Shown: positions 23,224-34,795, counted from the stretch's first letter. The stretch: DNA of 64,000 bases from Balaenoptera acutorostrata (GCF_949987535.1 NC_080079.1:58521613-58585612); one strand, 5' to 3'. Numbers and translations: made by a program. The notes: a model not told the origin generated them from the letters alone.

Positions 23224-23904
23224 CTTAGCACGCAGTGTGATTTATATACCAAGTCAGTTGCTTTAAAAAGGAATGGGGAGAAAACTCACACAACCGGAAG
23301 TGTGTAAAGTGTTGTTATTTTTAATGTATAATTCTTTCATCTAAACCCCCATTGATAGAGGAGGGGTGGTGTGCTGTGGGTCAAGGTTATCGGCACAGTT
23401 CTTGCAGTGCTGGGTGGGGGTGTAAGGGTTACTTATTACGCTTACACACTGGGGGCCAGGCTGCAATATCCAGAACACAGAATCCTACCCACTCTCTCCT
23501 AAAGAGAGCCATCACCTTGAACCCCTTCTTCTCCTGAAATTATACCTAAGCATCTACTAGAACTTGACCTTGACTTGCATTAAACCCAAGCAAGAAACCT
23601 AACGTCCTCTGGGAATCATCTCTCTCTGGAAGATGAAGGGGCTCTGTAGGACAGTTGTTAGGAGGCCATAAATGGGATTTTCACCACGTGTTCTAAGTCA
23701 GCACGGTTTTGGTCCCTGTTATGGAGCTAGCAAGGGAAAGAGCCAGGAGCAGGCTAGGACCCATGGAGGAGGGGCTGTGGGAAATATCAGATTCATACAA
23801 GTCTGCCTTCTGTGAGAAGGTAGAGGGAGAGGAGACCCTGCAGCCCAGTGATGAGGGGCGAAAAGCCCTGCACAGGAGTCCAGAGACCCAATTATGGTCC
23901 AGGC
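23224..23904. other. Unique intron
   Basis: No family or exon is recognised. Opposed short ORFs at 23709-23937 have no domain features. Confidence 0.5.
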
Positions 23905-24010
23905 TGGGCCCCTGCCAGTCTGGTTGACCTTGAACAACTCACCTGTGAAAAGGACACGAGCTCTTGCCTTTGCTCCCTAAGGGAATTATTGTGAAGATCA
24001 AAGGAACTAT
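23905..24010 (-). mobile_element. MIR SINE fragment
   Basis: gttgaccttgaacaactcacc, then a gggaattattgtgaagatc end. Confidence 0.65.
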
Positions 24011-25499
24011 ATTATCTCTTTTAATCCTGAGCCAATGGCTAGGGTCATTATTTTTCTCTTGCTCTGCCTGTTTCATTTTCCTCTCGTTGCACGCAGTCCT
24101 TTTACCTCAGTGAAGATTCTCAAGGATGATGACCTGACTCAGACTTCCTTCTGTCTCGGTGTATTTTCTTTTGTTCAGTCTCATTTCTGTCTTTCCACTT
24201 ATTCCTGACTGTTTTCTCTGAGCCTGTTAGAAATCTGGTCACTTCCCTGTGTAGGACCTGTTTATACTCCTCCTTTGACGTGATCACAGGCTTCTCTAGA
24301 TCAGACCCTTACATTCTCCTGACTCATTTCCTGTCTTCCCCTAACCCATGGGGCACCAGAGGCAAGGAGAATGGAGGCAGCTCGTTGCTGAGCAGAAGGG
24401 CCTTGCTGGGGCATTCGGGATGCAGGTGACCAGAGGCCATTGCTCACTGCACTGGTCCTGGAGAGGGTGCCAGGATGCTGTCCCTATTAAAGGCAGTGGG
24501 GCTTGGAGGACACTGCAGCGTCCTGCTCAGAACCGCCCAGCCTTTGGCCATCCCTGAGGAACTTGGCCTAGGATGACGGGCTTTGACTTTGGTTGGTACC
24601 TTGCTTCTCCAAAACCCTAAACATGCCTCCAGTCCCTCCAAGATCAGCTCTTATTTTATTCCAACACGAAGAAGATTTCATTTTATGGGATTGAGTAAAA
24701 GAAGTCTGGACATCTTAATTGTATGTTTCCAAAATAATTCTTTTATAATTTTTATTAAAATGACACATTGTCATATAAAAGAAATGGAAGTAACACAGAA
24801 AATGCAAAGAATACATCAAATAAACTAAAACATCATACAATTTTTGATAACATTAGGTGAAGATCATTTCAGACGTCTTTCCACACATTAGATAAATGAA
24901 TGTTAGATAAACAGAAATTCATATAAAATGAGTTCATACTACACATGCTGTTTTAAAAATAAAAATGTCAAATTTAAGTTTATTTGAACATAACAGGAAA
25001 AAATTGAACTGAAGGAATCGTTAAACATTGGTAACTTTTAGTTCCTAAGACATGTGGGTGTGATTAGGAGAAAACAATTAGGAAAACTAATGGAGGTGGA
25101 GTCATGCTTTAACTTTTTTTTTTAAATTTGATGTAATAATGATGAACTTTCTGCTGTGAAAGGAGAGAAAGTTACCACATTTACATTTCCTCCCACATGC
25201 TTTCCCCTCACAAATTAGTTATTTTTAATTTGTCAAGGTTTTATAACATTCTCTTCTGGAACTAGAGTTCCCATTTTCATTTGGTCTTAGTTAAGTATTT
25301 TAAAGTGTGAAGTATTCACCCCAGGTCCTGTTTTTTCAGAGCTTCTTCTTACTGTTTTAGAGCAGATGGTAGTGGGGAAGGAAGATCCTTGGATTCAGGG
25401 TTATTCAGGATGAAATCTCTGGTGTGGGAGGTATGGCTTGGGGTAGAGGAGGCCTGAGCAGTGACTGATCATGGGCTTGGGGGATGTAGAACAGTGCAG
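24011..25499. other. Unique, AT-rich intron
   Basis: No exon is recognised. 24720-25010 is very AT-rich and might include old L1 debris, but I cannot assign it. Confidence 0.45.
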
Positions 25500-25685
25500 G
25501 AGTGTTGTTGGCCTCTGGAGCTGGACTGCCTAGCCTTGAACCCTGCTCCATCACCTAATTGCTGGGTGAGCTCGGGCAAGCTATTTAACCTCTCTGTGCC
25601 TCAATTGCTGCATCTGTATAAGGGGGACAACTACTGCCCCCTCATTTAGGGTTTTGTGGGGATGAAATGAGTTATTTAAAAATGC
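25500..25685 (-). mobile_element. MIR SINE
   Basis: ggagctggactgcctagcc, cgggcaagctatttaacc, tctctgtgcctcaattgc and ggatgaaatgagttattt. Confidence 0.85.
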
Positions 25686-25901
25686 TCAGAAAGGTATCCG
25701 ACCCACTGGAAGTGTTTCTCTTATTAGAAAATCATGCTTTTTGGAGACGAGTATGTAGCAGGCGAGAAAGCATGTTTTCAGAACCTCAAACTCCTCTCCC
25801 TTCGCTAATCATTTGCAGGGATCTTTTAAAATGTCAAATCCTTTTCAATCCAGTCATGTTGTTCACTTGCTTTAAACTCTTTTATGCCTTTCCTTGTTCT
25901 T

Positions 25902-26270
25902 TTTTTTCTTTAACATCTTTATTGGAGTATAATTGCTTTACAGTGGTGTTACTTTCTGCTTTATAACAAAGTGAATCAGCTATACATATACATATATCCC
26001 CATATCTCCTCCCTCTTGCATCTCCCTCCCACCCTCCCTATCCCACCCCTCTAGGTGGACACAAAGCACTGAGCTGATCTCCCTGTGCTAAGCGGCTGCT
26101 TCCCACTAGCTAGCTATTTTACATTTGGTAGTATATATAAGTCCATGCCACTCTCTCACTTTGTCCCAGCCTACCCTTCCCCCTCCCTGTGTCCTCAAGT
26201 CCATTCTCTACGTCTGTGTCTTTATTCCTGTCCTGCCCCTAGGTTCTTCATAACCTTTTTTTTTTTTTTT
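25902..26270 (-). other. L1 3'UTR and poly(A)
   Basis: Runs from the ORF2 stop (26271-26273) to the poly(A). It includes agctatacatatacatat, cctccctcttgcatctccc and, at the 3' end, the complement of AATAAAGATG (near 25912-25921). The T-run at 26257-26272 marks an A-rich patch just after ORF2. Confidence 0.85.
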
Positions 26271-26526
26271 TTAGATTCCATATATATGTTTTAGCATATG
26301 GTATTTGTTTTTCTCTTTCTGACTTACTTCACTCTGTATGACAGACTCTAGGTCCATCCACCTCACTACAAATAACTCAATTTCCTTTCTTTTTATGGCT
26401 GAGTAATATTCCATTGTATATATGTGCCACATCTTCTTTATCCATTCATCTGTCAGTGGACACTTAGGTTGCTTCCATGTCCTGGCTATTGTAAATAGAG
26501 CTGCAATGAATATTGTGGTACATGAC

Positions 26527-26813
26527 TCCTTTTTTTTTTTAATTTATTTTAATTTTGGCTGTGTTGGGGCTTCATTGCTGTGCGCGGGTTTTCTCTAGTA
26601 GCGGGGGCTACTTTTAGTTGCAGTGCATGGGCTTCTCACTGTGGTGGCTTCTCTTGTTGTGGAGCACGGGCTCCAGACGCGCGGGCTTCAGTAGTTGTGG
26701 CACACGGTCTTAGTTGCTCCGTGGCATGTGGGATCTTCCTGGACCAAGGCTTGAACCTGTGTCCCCTGCATTGGCAGGTGGATTCTTAACCACTGCGCCA
26801 CCAGGGAAGTCCC
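26527..26813 (-). mobile_element. CHR-2-type SINE nested in L1 ORF2
   Basis: Antisense, T-rich tail, ggctgtgttggggcttc to ccaccagggaagtcc. Short duplication catgac at 26521-26526 and 26814-26819. L1 sequence resumes without loss on both sides, so it is younger than the L1. Confidence 0.95.
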
Positions 26814-29525
26814 CATGACAACTTTTTGAATTATGGTTTTCATAGGGTATATGCCCAGTAGTGGGATTGCTGGGTCGTATGGTAGTTCTATTTTTAGCTT
26901 TTTAAGGAACCTCCATACTGTTCTCCATAGTGGCTGTATCAATTTACATTCCCACCAACAGTACACAAGGGTTCCCTTTTCTCCACACCCTCTCCAGCAT
27001 TTATTGTTTGTAGATTTTTTGGTGATGGCTATTCTGACCGGAGTGAGGTGATACCTCATTGTAGTTTTGATGTGCATTTCTCTAATGATTAGTGCCGTGG
27101 AGCATTCTTTCATGTGTCTGTTGGCAATCTGTATATCTTCTCTGGAGAAATATCTATTTAGGTCTTCTGCCCATTTTTGGATTGGGTTGTTTGTTTTTTT
27201 CATATTGAGCTGCATGAGCTGCTTGTAAATTTTGGAGATTAATCCTTTGTCAGCTGCTTCATTTGCAAATATTTTCTCCCATTCTGAGGGTTGTCTTTTC
27301 ATCTTGTTTATGATTTCCTTTGCTGTGCAAAAGCTTTTCAGTGTCATTAGGTCCCATTTGTTTATTTTTGTTTTTATTTCCATTTCTCTAGGAGGTGGGT
27401 CAAAAAAGTTCTTGCTGTGATTTATGTCATAGAGTGTTCTGCCTATGTTTTCCTCTAAGAGTTTGATAGTGTCTGGCCTTACATTTAGGTCTTTAATCCA
27501 TTTTGAGTTTATTTTTGTGTATGGTGTTAGAGAGTGTTCTAATTTCATTGTTTTACATGTAGCTGTCCAGTTTTCCCAGCACCACTTACTGAAGAGGCTG
27601 TCTTTTCTCCATTGTATATTCTTGCCTCCTTTATCAATGATAAGGTGACCATATGTGCGTGGGTTTATCTCTGGGCTTTCTCTCCTGTTCCATTGGTCTG
27701 TATTTCTGTTTTTGTGCCAGTACCATATTGTCTTGATTACTGTAGCTTTGTAGTATTGTCTGAAGTCTGGGAGCCTGATTCCTCCAGCTCCATTTTTCTT
27801 TCTCAAGACTGCTTTGTCTCTTCGGGGTCTTTTGTGTTTCCATACAAATTGTGAAATTTTTTGTTCTAGTTCTGTGAAAAATGCCATTGGTAGTTTGCTA
27901 GGGATTGCATTGAATCTGTAGATTGCTTTGGGTAGTATAGTCATTTTCACAATGTTGATTCTTCCAATCCAAGAACATGGTATCTCTCTCCATCTGTTTG
28001 TATCATCTTTAATTTCTTTCATCAGTGTCTTATAGTTTTCTGCATACAGGTCTTCTGTCTCCTTAGATAGGATTATTCCTAGGTATTTTATTGTTTTTGT
28101 TGCAATGGTAAATGGGAGTGTTTTCTTAATTTCTGTTTCAGATTCTTCATTTTTAGTGTATAGGAATGCAAGAGATTTCTGTGCATTAATTTTGTATCCT
28201 GCTACTTTACCAAATTCATCGATTAGCTCTAGTAGTTTTCTGGTAATGTCTTTAGGAGTCTCTATGTATAGTATCATGTCATCTGCAAACAGTGACAGCT
28301 TTACTTCTTCCTTTCTGATTTGGATTCATTTGATTTCTTTTTCTTCTCTGATTGCTGTGGCTAAAACTTCCAAAACTATGTTGAATAATAGTGGTGAGAG
28401 TGGGCAACCTTGTCTTGTTCCTGATCTTAGTGGAAATGGTTCAGTTTTTCACCATTGAGAATGATGTTGGCTGTGGGTTTGTCATATATGGCCTTTATTA
28501 TGTTGAGGTAAGTTCCCTCTATGCCTACTTTTTGGAGGGTTTTTATCATAAATGGGTGTTGAATTTTGTCAAAAGCTTTTTTGCGTCAGTTGAGATGATC
28601 ATATGGTTTTTCTCTTTCAGTTTGTTAATATGGTGTATCACATTGATTGATTTGCATATATTGAAGAATCCTTGCATTCCTGGGATAAACCCCACTTGAT
28701 CATAATGTATGATCCTTTTAATGTGCTGTTGGATTCTGTTTGCTAGTATTTTGTTGAGGATTTTTGCATCTATGTTTATCATTGATATTGGCCTGTAGTT
28801 TTCTTTTTTTGTAACATCTTTGTCTGGTTTTGGTATCAGGGTGATGGTGGCCTCGTAGGATGAGTTTGGGAGTGTTCCTCCCTCTGCTGTATTTTGGAAG
28901 AGTTTGAGAAGGATGGGTGTTAGCTCTTCTCTAAATGTTTGATAGAATTCGCCTGTGAAGCCATCTGGTCCTGGGCTTTTGTTTGTTGGAAGATTTTTAA
29001 TCACAGCCTCAATTTCAGTGCTTGTGATTGGTCTGTTTATATTTTCTATTTTTTCCTTGTTCAGTCTCGGAAGGTTGTGCTTTTCTAAGAATTTGTCCAT
29101 TTCTTCCAGGTTGTCCATTTTATTGGCATAGAGTTGCTTGTAGTAATCTCTCATGATCCTCTGTATTTCTGCAGTGTCAGTTGTTACTTCTCCTTTTTCA
29201 TTTCTAATTCTATTGATTTGAGTCTTCTGCCTTTTTTTCTTGATGAGTCTGGCTAATGGTTTATCAATTTTGTTTATCTTCTCAAAGAACAAGCTTTTAG
29301 TTTTACTGATCTTTGCTATTGTTTCCTTCATTTCTTTTTCATTTATTTTTGCTCTGATCTTTATGACTTCTTTCCTTCTGCTAACTTTGGGGATTTTTTG
29401 TTCTTCTTTCTTTCATTGCTTTAGGTGTAAGGTTAGATTGTTTATTTGAGATGTTTCTTGTTTCTTGAGGTAGGATTGTATTGCTATAAACTTCCCTCTT
29501 AGAACTGCTTTTGCTGTATCCTATA

Positions 29526-29851
29526 ATTTTTTTTTTTTTTAAAGTTTGGCTTTTTTTTTTTAATTTTTACACTTTATTTATTTATTTTTGGCTACGTTGG
29601 GTCTTCGTTTCTATGCGTGGGCTTTCTCTATCTGCAGTGAGTGGGGGCCACTCTTCATCACAGTGCACGGGCCTCTCACTGTTGCGGCCTCTCCCGTTGC
29701 GGAGCACAGGCTCCAAACGCACAGGCTCAGTACTTGTGGCTCACGGGTCTAGTTGCTCCGCGGCATGTGGGATCTTCCCAGACCAGGGCTCGAACCCGTG
29801 TCCCCTGCATTAGCAGGCAGACTCTCAACCACTGCGCCACCAGGGAAACCC
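29526..29851 (-). mobile_element. CHR-2-type SINE nested in L1 ORF2
   Basis: Antisense with a (TTTA)n tail and a ccaccagggaaacc end. The target-site duplication tatcctata lies at 29517-29525 and 29852-29860. It splits ORF2 between the endonuclease and RT domains. Confidence 0.96.
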
Positions 29852-30772
29852 TATCCTATAGGTTTTGAGTCATCGTGTTTTCATTGTCATTTGTTTCTAG
29901 GTATTTTTTGATTTCCTCTTTGATTTCTTCAGTGATCTCTTGGTTATTTAGTAGTGTATTGTTTAGCCTCCATGTGTTTGTATTTTTTACAGTTTTTTTC
30001 CTGTAATTGATATCTAGTCTCATAGCATTGTAGTTGGAAAAGATACTTCATATGATTTCAATTTTCTTAAATTTATTAAGGCTTGATTTCTGACCCAAGG
30101 TAGGATCTATCCTGGAGAATGTTCCATGAGCACTTGAGAAGAAAGTGTATTCTGTTGTTTTTGGATCGAATGTCCTATAAATATCAATTAAGTCCATCTT
30201 GTTTAATGTGTCATTTAAAGCTTGTGTTTCCTTTTTTATTTTCATTTTGAATGATCTGTCCATTGGTGAAAGTGGGGTGTTAAAGTCCCCTACTATTATT
30301 GTGTTACTGTCGATTTCCCCTTTTATGGCTGTTAGCATTTGCCTTATGTATTGAGGTGCTCTTATGTTGGGTGCATAAATATACAATTGTTATATCTTCT
30401 TCCTGGATTGATCCCTTGATAATTATGTAGTGTACTTCTTTGTCTCTTGTAATAGTCTTTATTTTAAAGTCTATTTTGTCTGATGTGAGAATTGCTACTC
30501 CAGCTATCTTTTGATTTCCCTTTGCATGGAATATCTTTTACCATCCCCTCACTTTCAGTCTGTACGTGTCCCTAGGTCTGAAGTGGGTCTCTTGTAGACA
30601 GCATATATATGGGTCTTGTTTTTGTATCCATTCAGCCAGTCTATGTCTTTTGGTGGGAGCATTTAATCCATTTACATTTAAGGTAATTATCGATATATAT
30701 GTTCCTATTACCATTTACTTAATTGTTTTGGGTTTGTTATTGTAGGTCTTTTCCTTCTCTTGTGTTTCCTGC

Positions 30773-31665
30773 CTAGAGAAGTTCCTTTAACATTTGTTGT
30801 AAAGCTGGTTTGGTGGTGCTGAATTCTCTTAGCTTTTGCTTATCTGTAAAGGTTTTAATTTCTCCATTGAATCTGAATGAGATCCTTGTTGGTATAGTAA
30901 TCTTGGTTGTAGGTTCTTCCCTTTCATCACTTTAAATATGTCCTGCCACTCCCTTCTGGCTTGCAGAGTTTCTGCTGAAAGATCAGCTGTTAACCTTATG
31001 GGGATTCCCTTGTATGTTATTTGTTGTTTTTCCTTTGCTGCTTTTAATATTTGTTCTTTGTATTTAATTTTTGATAGTTTGATTAGTATGTGTCTTGGTG
31101 TGTTTCTCCTTGGATTTATCCTGTATGGGCCTCTCTGTGCTTCCTGGACTTGATTAACTATTTCCTTTGCCATATTAGGGAAGTTTTCAACTATAATCTC
31201 TTCAAATATTTTCTCAGTCCCTTTCTTTTTCTCTTCCTCTTCTGAGAGCCCTATAATTCGAATGTTGGTGTGTATAATGTTGTCCCAGAGGTCTCTGAGA
31301 CTGTCCTCAATTCTTTTCATTAATTTTTCTTTATTCTGCTCTGCAGTAGTTATTTCCACTGTTTTATCTTCCTGGTCACTTATCCGTTCTTGTGCCTCAG
31401 TTATTCTGCTACTGATTCCTTCTAGAGAATTTTTAATTTCATTTATTGTGTTGTTCATCATTGTTTGTTTGCTCTTTAGTTCTTCTAGGTCCTTGTTAAA
31501 CATTTCTTGTATTTTCTCCATTCTATTTCCAAGTTTTTGGATCATCTTTACTATTATTACTCTGAATTCTTTTTCAGGTTGACTGCCTATTTCCTCTTCA
31601 TTTGTTTGGTGTGGTGGGTTTTTACCTTGGTCCTTCATCTGCTGTGTGTTTCTCTGTCTTCTCAT
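30773..31665 (-). pseudogene. L1 ORF1 pseudogene (RNA-binding protein), C-terminal frameshift
   Basis: It begins MRRQRNTQQ at 31665 and is about 290 residues long. It shows a coiled-coil region (EELKSKQ...NEIKNSLEG...AQERISDQEDK), an RRM-like segment (LRDLWDN, then NIRIIG), and the C-terminal domain hallmark LTADLSAETLQARREW. After QPRLLY (near 30907) a one-base loss shifts the frame, so the open frame ends at 30829 with an unrelated tail. The original frame runs on to TAG at 30773-30775. The frame is also open for 64 codons upstream (to 31857) into the 5'UTR. The start was chosen at MRRQ because this matches the cetartiodactyl ORF1 I recall. Confidence 0.93.
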
Positions 31666-33725
31666 TTTGCTTAACTTACTGTGTTTGGGGTCTCCTTTTC
31701 GCAGGCTGCAGGATCGTAGTTCCTGTTGTTTTTGGTGTATGCCTCCAGTGGCTAAGGTTGGTTCAGTGGATTTTGTAGGCTTCCTGGTGGAGGGGACTGG
31801 TGCCTGTGTTCTGGTGGGTGAGGCTGGATCTTGTCTTTCTGGTGGGCCGGACCGCATCCGGTGGTGTGTTTTGGAGTGTCTGTGAACTTATTATGATTTT
31901 AGGCAGCCTCTCTGCTAATGGGTGGGGTTGTGTTCATGTCTTGCTAGTTGTTTGGCATAGGGTGTCCAGCACTGTAGCTTGCTGTTCATTGAGTGGAGCT
32001 GGGTCTTAGCATTGAGATGGAGATCTCTGGGAGAACTTTTGCTGTTTGACATTATGTGGAGCCGGGAGGTCTCTGGTGGACTGATGTCCTGAACTCGGCT
32101 CTCCCACCTCAGAGCCTCAGGCCTGACACCCGGCTGGGGCACCAAGACCCTGTCAGCCACACAGCTCAGAAAAAAAAGGGAGAACAAAAGAAAGAAAGAA
32201 AGAAAAAATAAAAATTTAAAAAGTTATTAAAATAAAAAATAATTATTAAAAATAAAAAAGATTAAAAAGTAATGAAAAAAAGAAAAAAAAAAAGAGAGCA
32301 ACCAAACCAAAAAACAAATCCACCAATGATAACCAGTGCTAAAAACTATACTGAAAAAAAAAAAAAAGGACAGACAGACCCCTAGGATAAATGGTAAAAG
32401 CAAAGGTATACAGACAGAATCTCACACAGAAGCATACACATACACACTCACAGAAAGAGAAAAAGGAAACAAATATATCTATCGTTGCTCCCAAAGTCCA
32501 CCTCCTCAATTTGGGCTGATTCGTTGTCTATTCAGGTATTCCACAGATGCAGGATACATCAAGTCGATTGTGGAGATTTAATCCGCTGCTTCTGAGGCTG
32601 CTGGGAGAGATTTCCCTTTCTCTTCTTTGTTCGTACAGCTCCCGGGGTTCAGCTTTGGATTTGGCCCCGCCTCTGCATGTAGGTCGCCTGTGGGCGTCTG
32701 TTCTTCGCTCACACAGGATGGGGTTAAAGGAGCAGCTGCTTCGGGGGCTCTGGCTCACTCAGGCCGGGGGTAGGGAGGGGAACGGATGCGGGGCGAGCCT
32801 GCGGCGGCAGAGACTGGCATGACGTTGCACCAGCCTGAGGCACGCCGTGCGTTCTCCCGGGGAAGTTGTCCCTGGATCCCGGGACCCTGGCGGTGGCGGG
32901 CTGCACAGGCTCTCAGGAGGGGAGGTGTGGAGAGTGACCTGTGCTTGCACGCGGGCTTCTTGGTGGCGGCAGCAGCAGCCTTAGTGTCCCATGCCCGTCT
33001 CTGGGGTCCGTGCTGATAGCCGCGGCTCGCGCTCATCTCTGGGGCCCGCGCTGATAGCTGCGGCTCGCGCTCGTCTCTGGAGCTCGGTTAGGCGGTGCTC
33101 TGAATCCCCTCTCCTCGCGCACCCCGAAACAATGGTCTCTTGCCTGTTCGGCAGCTCCAGACTTTTTCCCGGACTCCCTCCCGGCTAGCTGTGGCGCACT
33201 CGCCCCCTTCAGGCTGTGTTCACGCCCCAACCCCAGTCCTCTCCCTGCGATCCGACCGAAGCCCGAGCCTCAGCTCCCAGCCCCGCCCACCCCGGCGGGT
33301 GAGCAGACAAGCGTCTCGGGCTGGTGAGTGCTGGTTGGCGCCGAGCCTCTGTGCGGGAATCTCTCCTCTTTGCCCTCCGCACCCCTGTTGCTGCGCTCTC
33401 CTCTGTGGCTCCGATGCTTCCCCCCTCCACCACCCGCAGTCTCCGCCCATGAAGGGGCTTCCTAGTGTGTGGAAACCTTTCCTCCTTCTCGGCTCCCTCC
33501 CACTGGTGCAGGTCCCGTCCCTATTCTTTGGTCTCTTTTTTCTTTTTTCTTTTGCCCCACCCAGGTACGTGGGGATTTTCTTGCCTTTTGGGCGGTCTGA
33601 GGTCTTCTGCCAGCGTTCAGTGGGTGTTCTGTAGGAGCAGTTCCACGTGTAGATGTATTTCTGATGGATTTTTGGGGAGGAAGGTGATCTCCACGTCTTA
33701 CTCTTCTGCCATCTTGAAGGTTCCC
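31666..33725 (-). promoter_or_regulatory. L1 5'UTR and internal promoter
   Basis: GC- and CpG-rich at 32580-33480, preceded downstream by an A-rich block (32170-32360) with (GAAA)n. The first bases (complement of 33701-33720) give GCAAGATGGC-like spacing seen at the start of many mammalian L1s, where YY1 binds in the human element. A ~37-bp unit containing gctgatagc and cggctcgcgctc is tandemly repeated about 2.5 times at 32990-33087. Regulatory function in this copy is inferred from the family, not shown. Confidence 0.8.
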
Positions 33726-33740
33726 CCTTTCCTTGTTCTT

Positions 33741-33985
33741 AGACTAAAACCCAGTGTCCTCCACACAGCCCACAAGGCCTGTCCGGGGGTCTCCTGCCCT
33801 TTCCCAGCCCCGCTGACTGCAGGCAGGGGGCGTCCTTGCCCTTTCTTGGCTTTGAGCGCTGCACCTGCCACTCTGCCTGCTGGATGCGGTGCTCCTGCTT
33901 CTCCCCTGGGTGGCCCTTTCTCTCAGTTCTCACCCATCTCTCACCTCCTTAGAAAGGCCTGGTCTGTCTGACCATATTGTCTCAT
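33741..33985. other. Unique, C-rich intron
   Basis: Flank of the L1. A + strand open frame crosses the L1 junction into it (33465-33971). Confidence 0.5.
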
Positions 33986-34180
33986 GTGCCCCCCATGGAA
34001 GTTTGTTTACTTTGTGACCACATGTAGCAGTTTGTAATTATTTGTTTGTTTGGTTATTTATCCTTATAGTCTGTCTGCCCCTCTGGACGGTAACTCCTTG
34101 AGGGCTGGCATCATGTCTGTCTTATCCAGTGCTACACAGCAGAGAGTATAATGCCTGACACCTGCAGGGGCTCAATAAAT
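33986..34180 (+). mobile_element. L2 3' end
   Basis: ggtaactccttgagggctgg, then catcatgtctgtcttatcc and a ctcaataaatagttaatgaa end. Confidence 0.75.
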
Positions 34181-34194
34181 AGTTAATGAAGAAA

Positions 34195-34316
34195 ATATTT
34201 ATCGATCTATGTACCTATGGATAGGTACCTGTACAGATATAGATCTATATATCTATCTATCATCTACCTTTCTGTATCTACCTATCTATCAATCTACCTA
34301 CCTACCTATATATACC
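34195..34316. repeat. (CTAT/CTAC)n degenerate tetranucleotide repeat
   Basis: atctatgtacctatgg...tctatctatcatctacc...cctacctacctat over about 120 bp. Confidence 0.85.
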
Positions 34317-34369
34317 TTACTTTTCATTTCACAGGCTTATGCAAGTGTTAGAGGATTTGGGTGGAAACA

Positions 34370-34391
34370 CACACACACACACACACGCACG
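34370..34391. repeat. (CA)n microsatellite
   Basis: About ten CA units, the last ones becoming CG-CA. Confidence 0.9.
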
Positions 34392-34589
34392 CAGTTTTTA
34401 GAGATCAGAAAGTAGCAGGCAGACTTCATACACATATAGATAATAGATAATCACCAAGTGGCTTGAATTATTCAGGCAGCATTCCTACCTACTCATCATC
34501 CCATTTTCTCTCCACATGACAGTTATCCGAGTCAGTACAAACTTGAATCAGGACCCTTGTGGGAGTGGTTAGAGCAGGAGACTTGAAAG

Positions 34590-34795
34590 GCAGGTGACAT
34601 TCATTGAGTGTCAGCTGTGTGCTACATAGTGTTGGATGCTTTGTGCTATGTTTTACTCAATCTTTATAGCAACCTACGAACTAGAGTCATTTTCCCATTA
34701 TACAAATGACACTGGGAAGATTATTTAATCTCTCAAAGGAAATAAGTGGCAGAATCAGGACCGGAGGCTCCTGCCCATTAGGTAATGCTGCAGAT
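34590..34795 (+). mobile_element. MIR SINE
   Basis: cattgagtgtcagctgtgtg, tcttgtatagcaacc-like core (tctttatagcaacctacg), cccattatacaaatgac and gtggcagaatcaggacc. Confidence 0.8.

Larger units (their letters stand above)
26271..30714 (-). pseudogene. L1 ORF2 pseudogene (endonuclease, reverse transcriptase, Cys-rich end)
   Basis: The start ATG lies at 30712-30714 (MVIGTY...). The endonuclease N-terminus is clear (TLNVNGLN with the catalytic Asn, CLQETH with the catalytic Glu, VGDFNTPL), as are the RT active site FADDMILY (near 28270) and the tail ending at TAA 26271. Lesions seen: TAA at 30538-30540, a frameshift near 30383, TGA at 30048-30050, frameshifts near 28580 and 28437, and TGA at 28326-28328. 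The conserved SDH motif reads SNY (30030-30038), and the Cys/His motif has His replaced by Tyr (TLVYCWWEC). Two SINEs interrupt it. The ORF at 26688-28277 is the largest open piece, but its last ~35 residues are read-through into the SINE. The protein would be non-functional. Confidence 0.95.
25902..33725 (-). mobile_element. Full-length L1 retrotransposon (degenerate), antisense to KCNMA1
   Basis: A 7.8-kb cetartiodactyl-type L1 on the minus strand. It has a 5' end at 33725 (CAAGATGGC-type start, complement at 33709-33717), a ~2.06-kb GC-rich 5'UTR, ORF1, a 58-bp gap, ORF2, a ~370-bp 3'UTR with an AATAAA signal, and a poly(A) shown as T8 at 25901-25907. A perfect 15-bp target-site duplication cctttccttgttctt flanks it at 25887-25901 and 33726-33740. 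This proves a single full-length insertion. Two CHR-2 SINEs (26527-26813, 29526-29851) inserted later. Both ORFs carry stops or frameshifts, so the copy cannot move by itself. Confidence 0.97.

Noticed and set aside
26688..26815. C-terminal tail of the 529-codon frame (reads [15 protein letters not shown]).
   Set aside because: It is read-through from L1 ORF2 into the nested CHR-2 SINE; the same peptide arises from any such SINE.
29511..29868. ORFs on the + strand.
   Set aside because: Antisense translation of the CHR-2 SINE nested in L1.
33140..33634. 164-codon + strand frame in the L1 5'UTR.
   Set aside because: It lies wholly in the GC-rich L1 leader and lacks any recognisable domain; only the frame crossing the border was kept as a finding.
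34195..34391. Possible CRISPR-like array.
   Set aside because: These are tetranucleotide and CA microsatellites in a mammalian intron, with no spacers.
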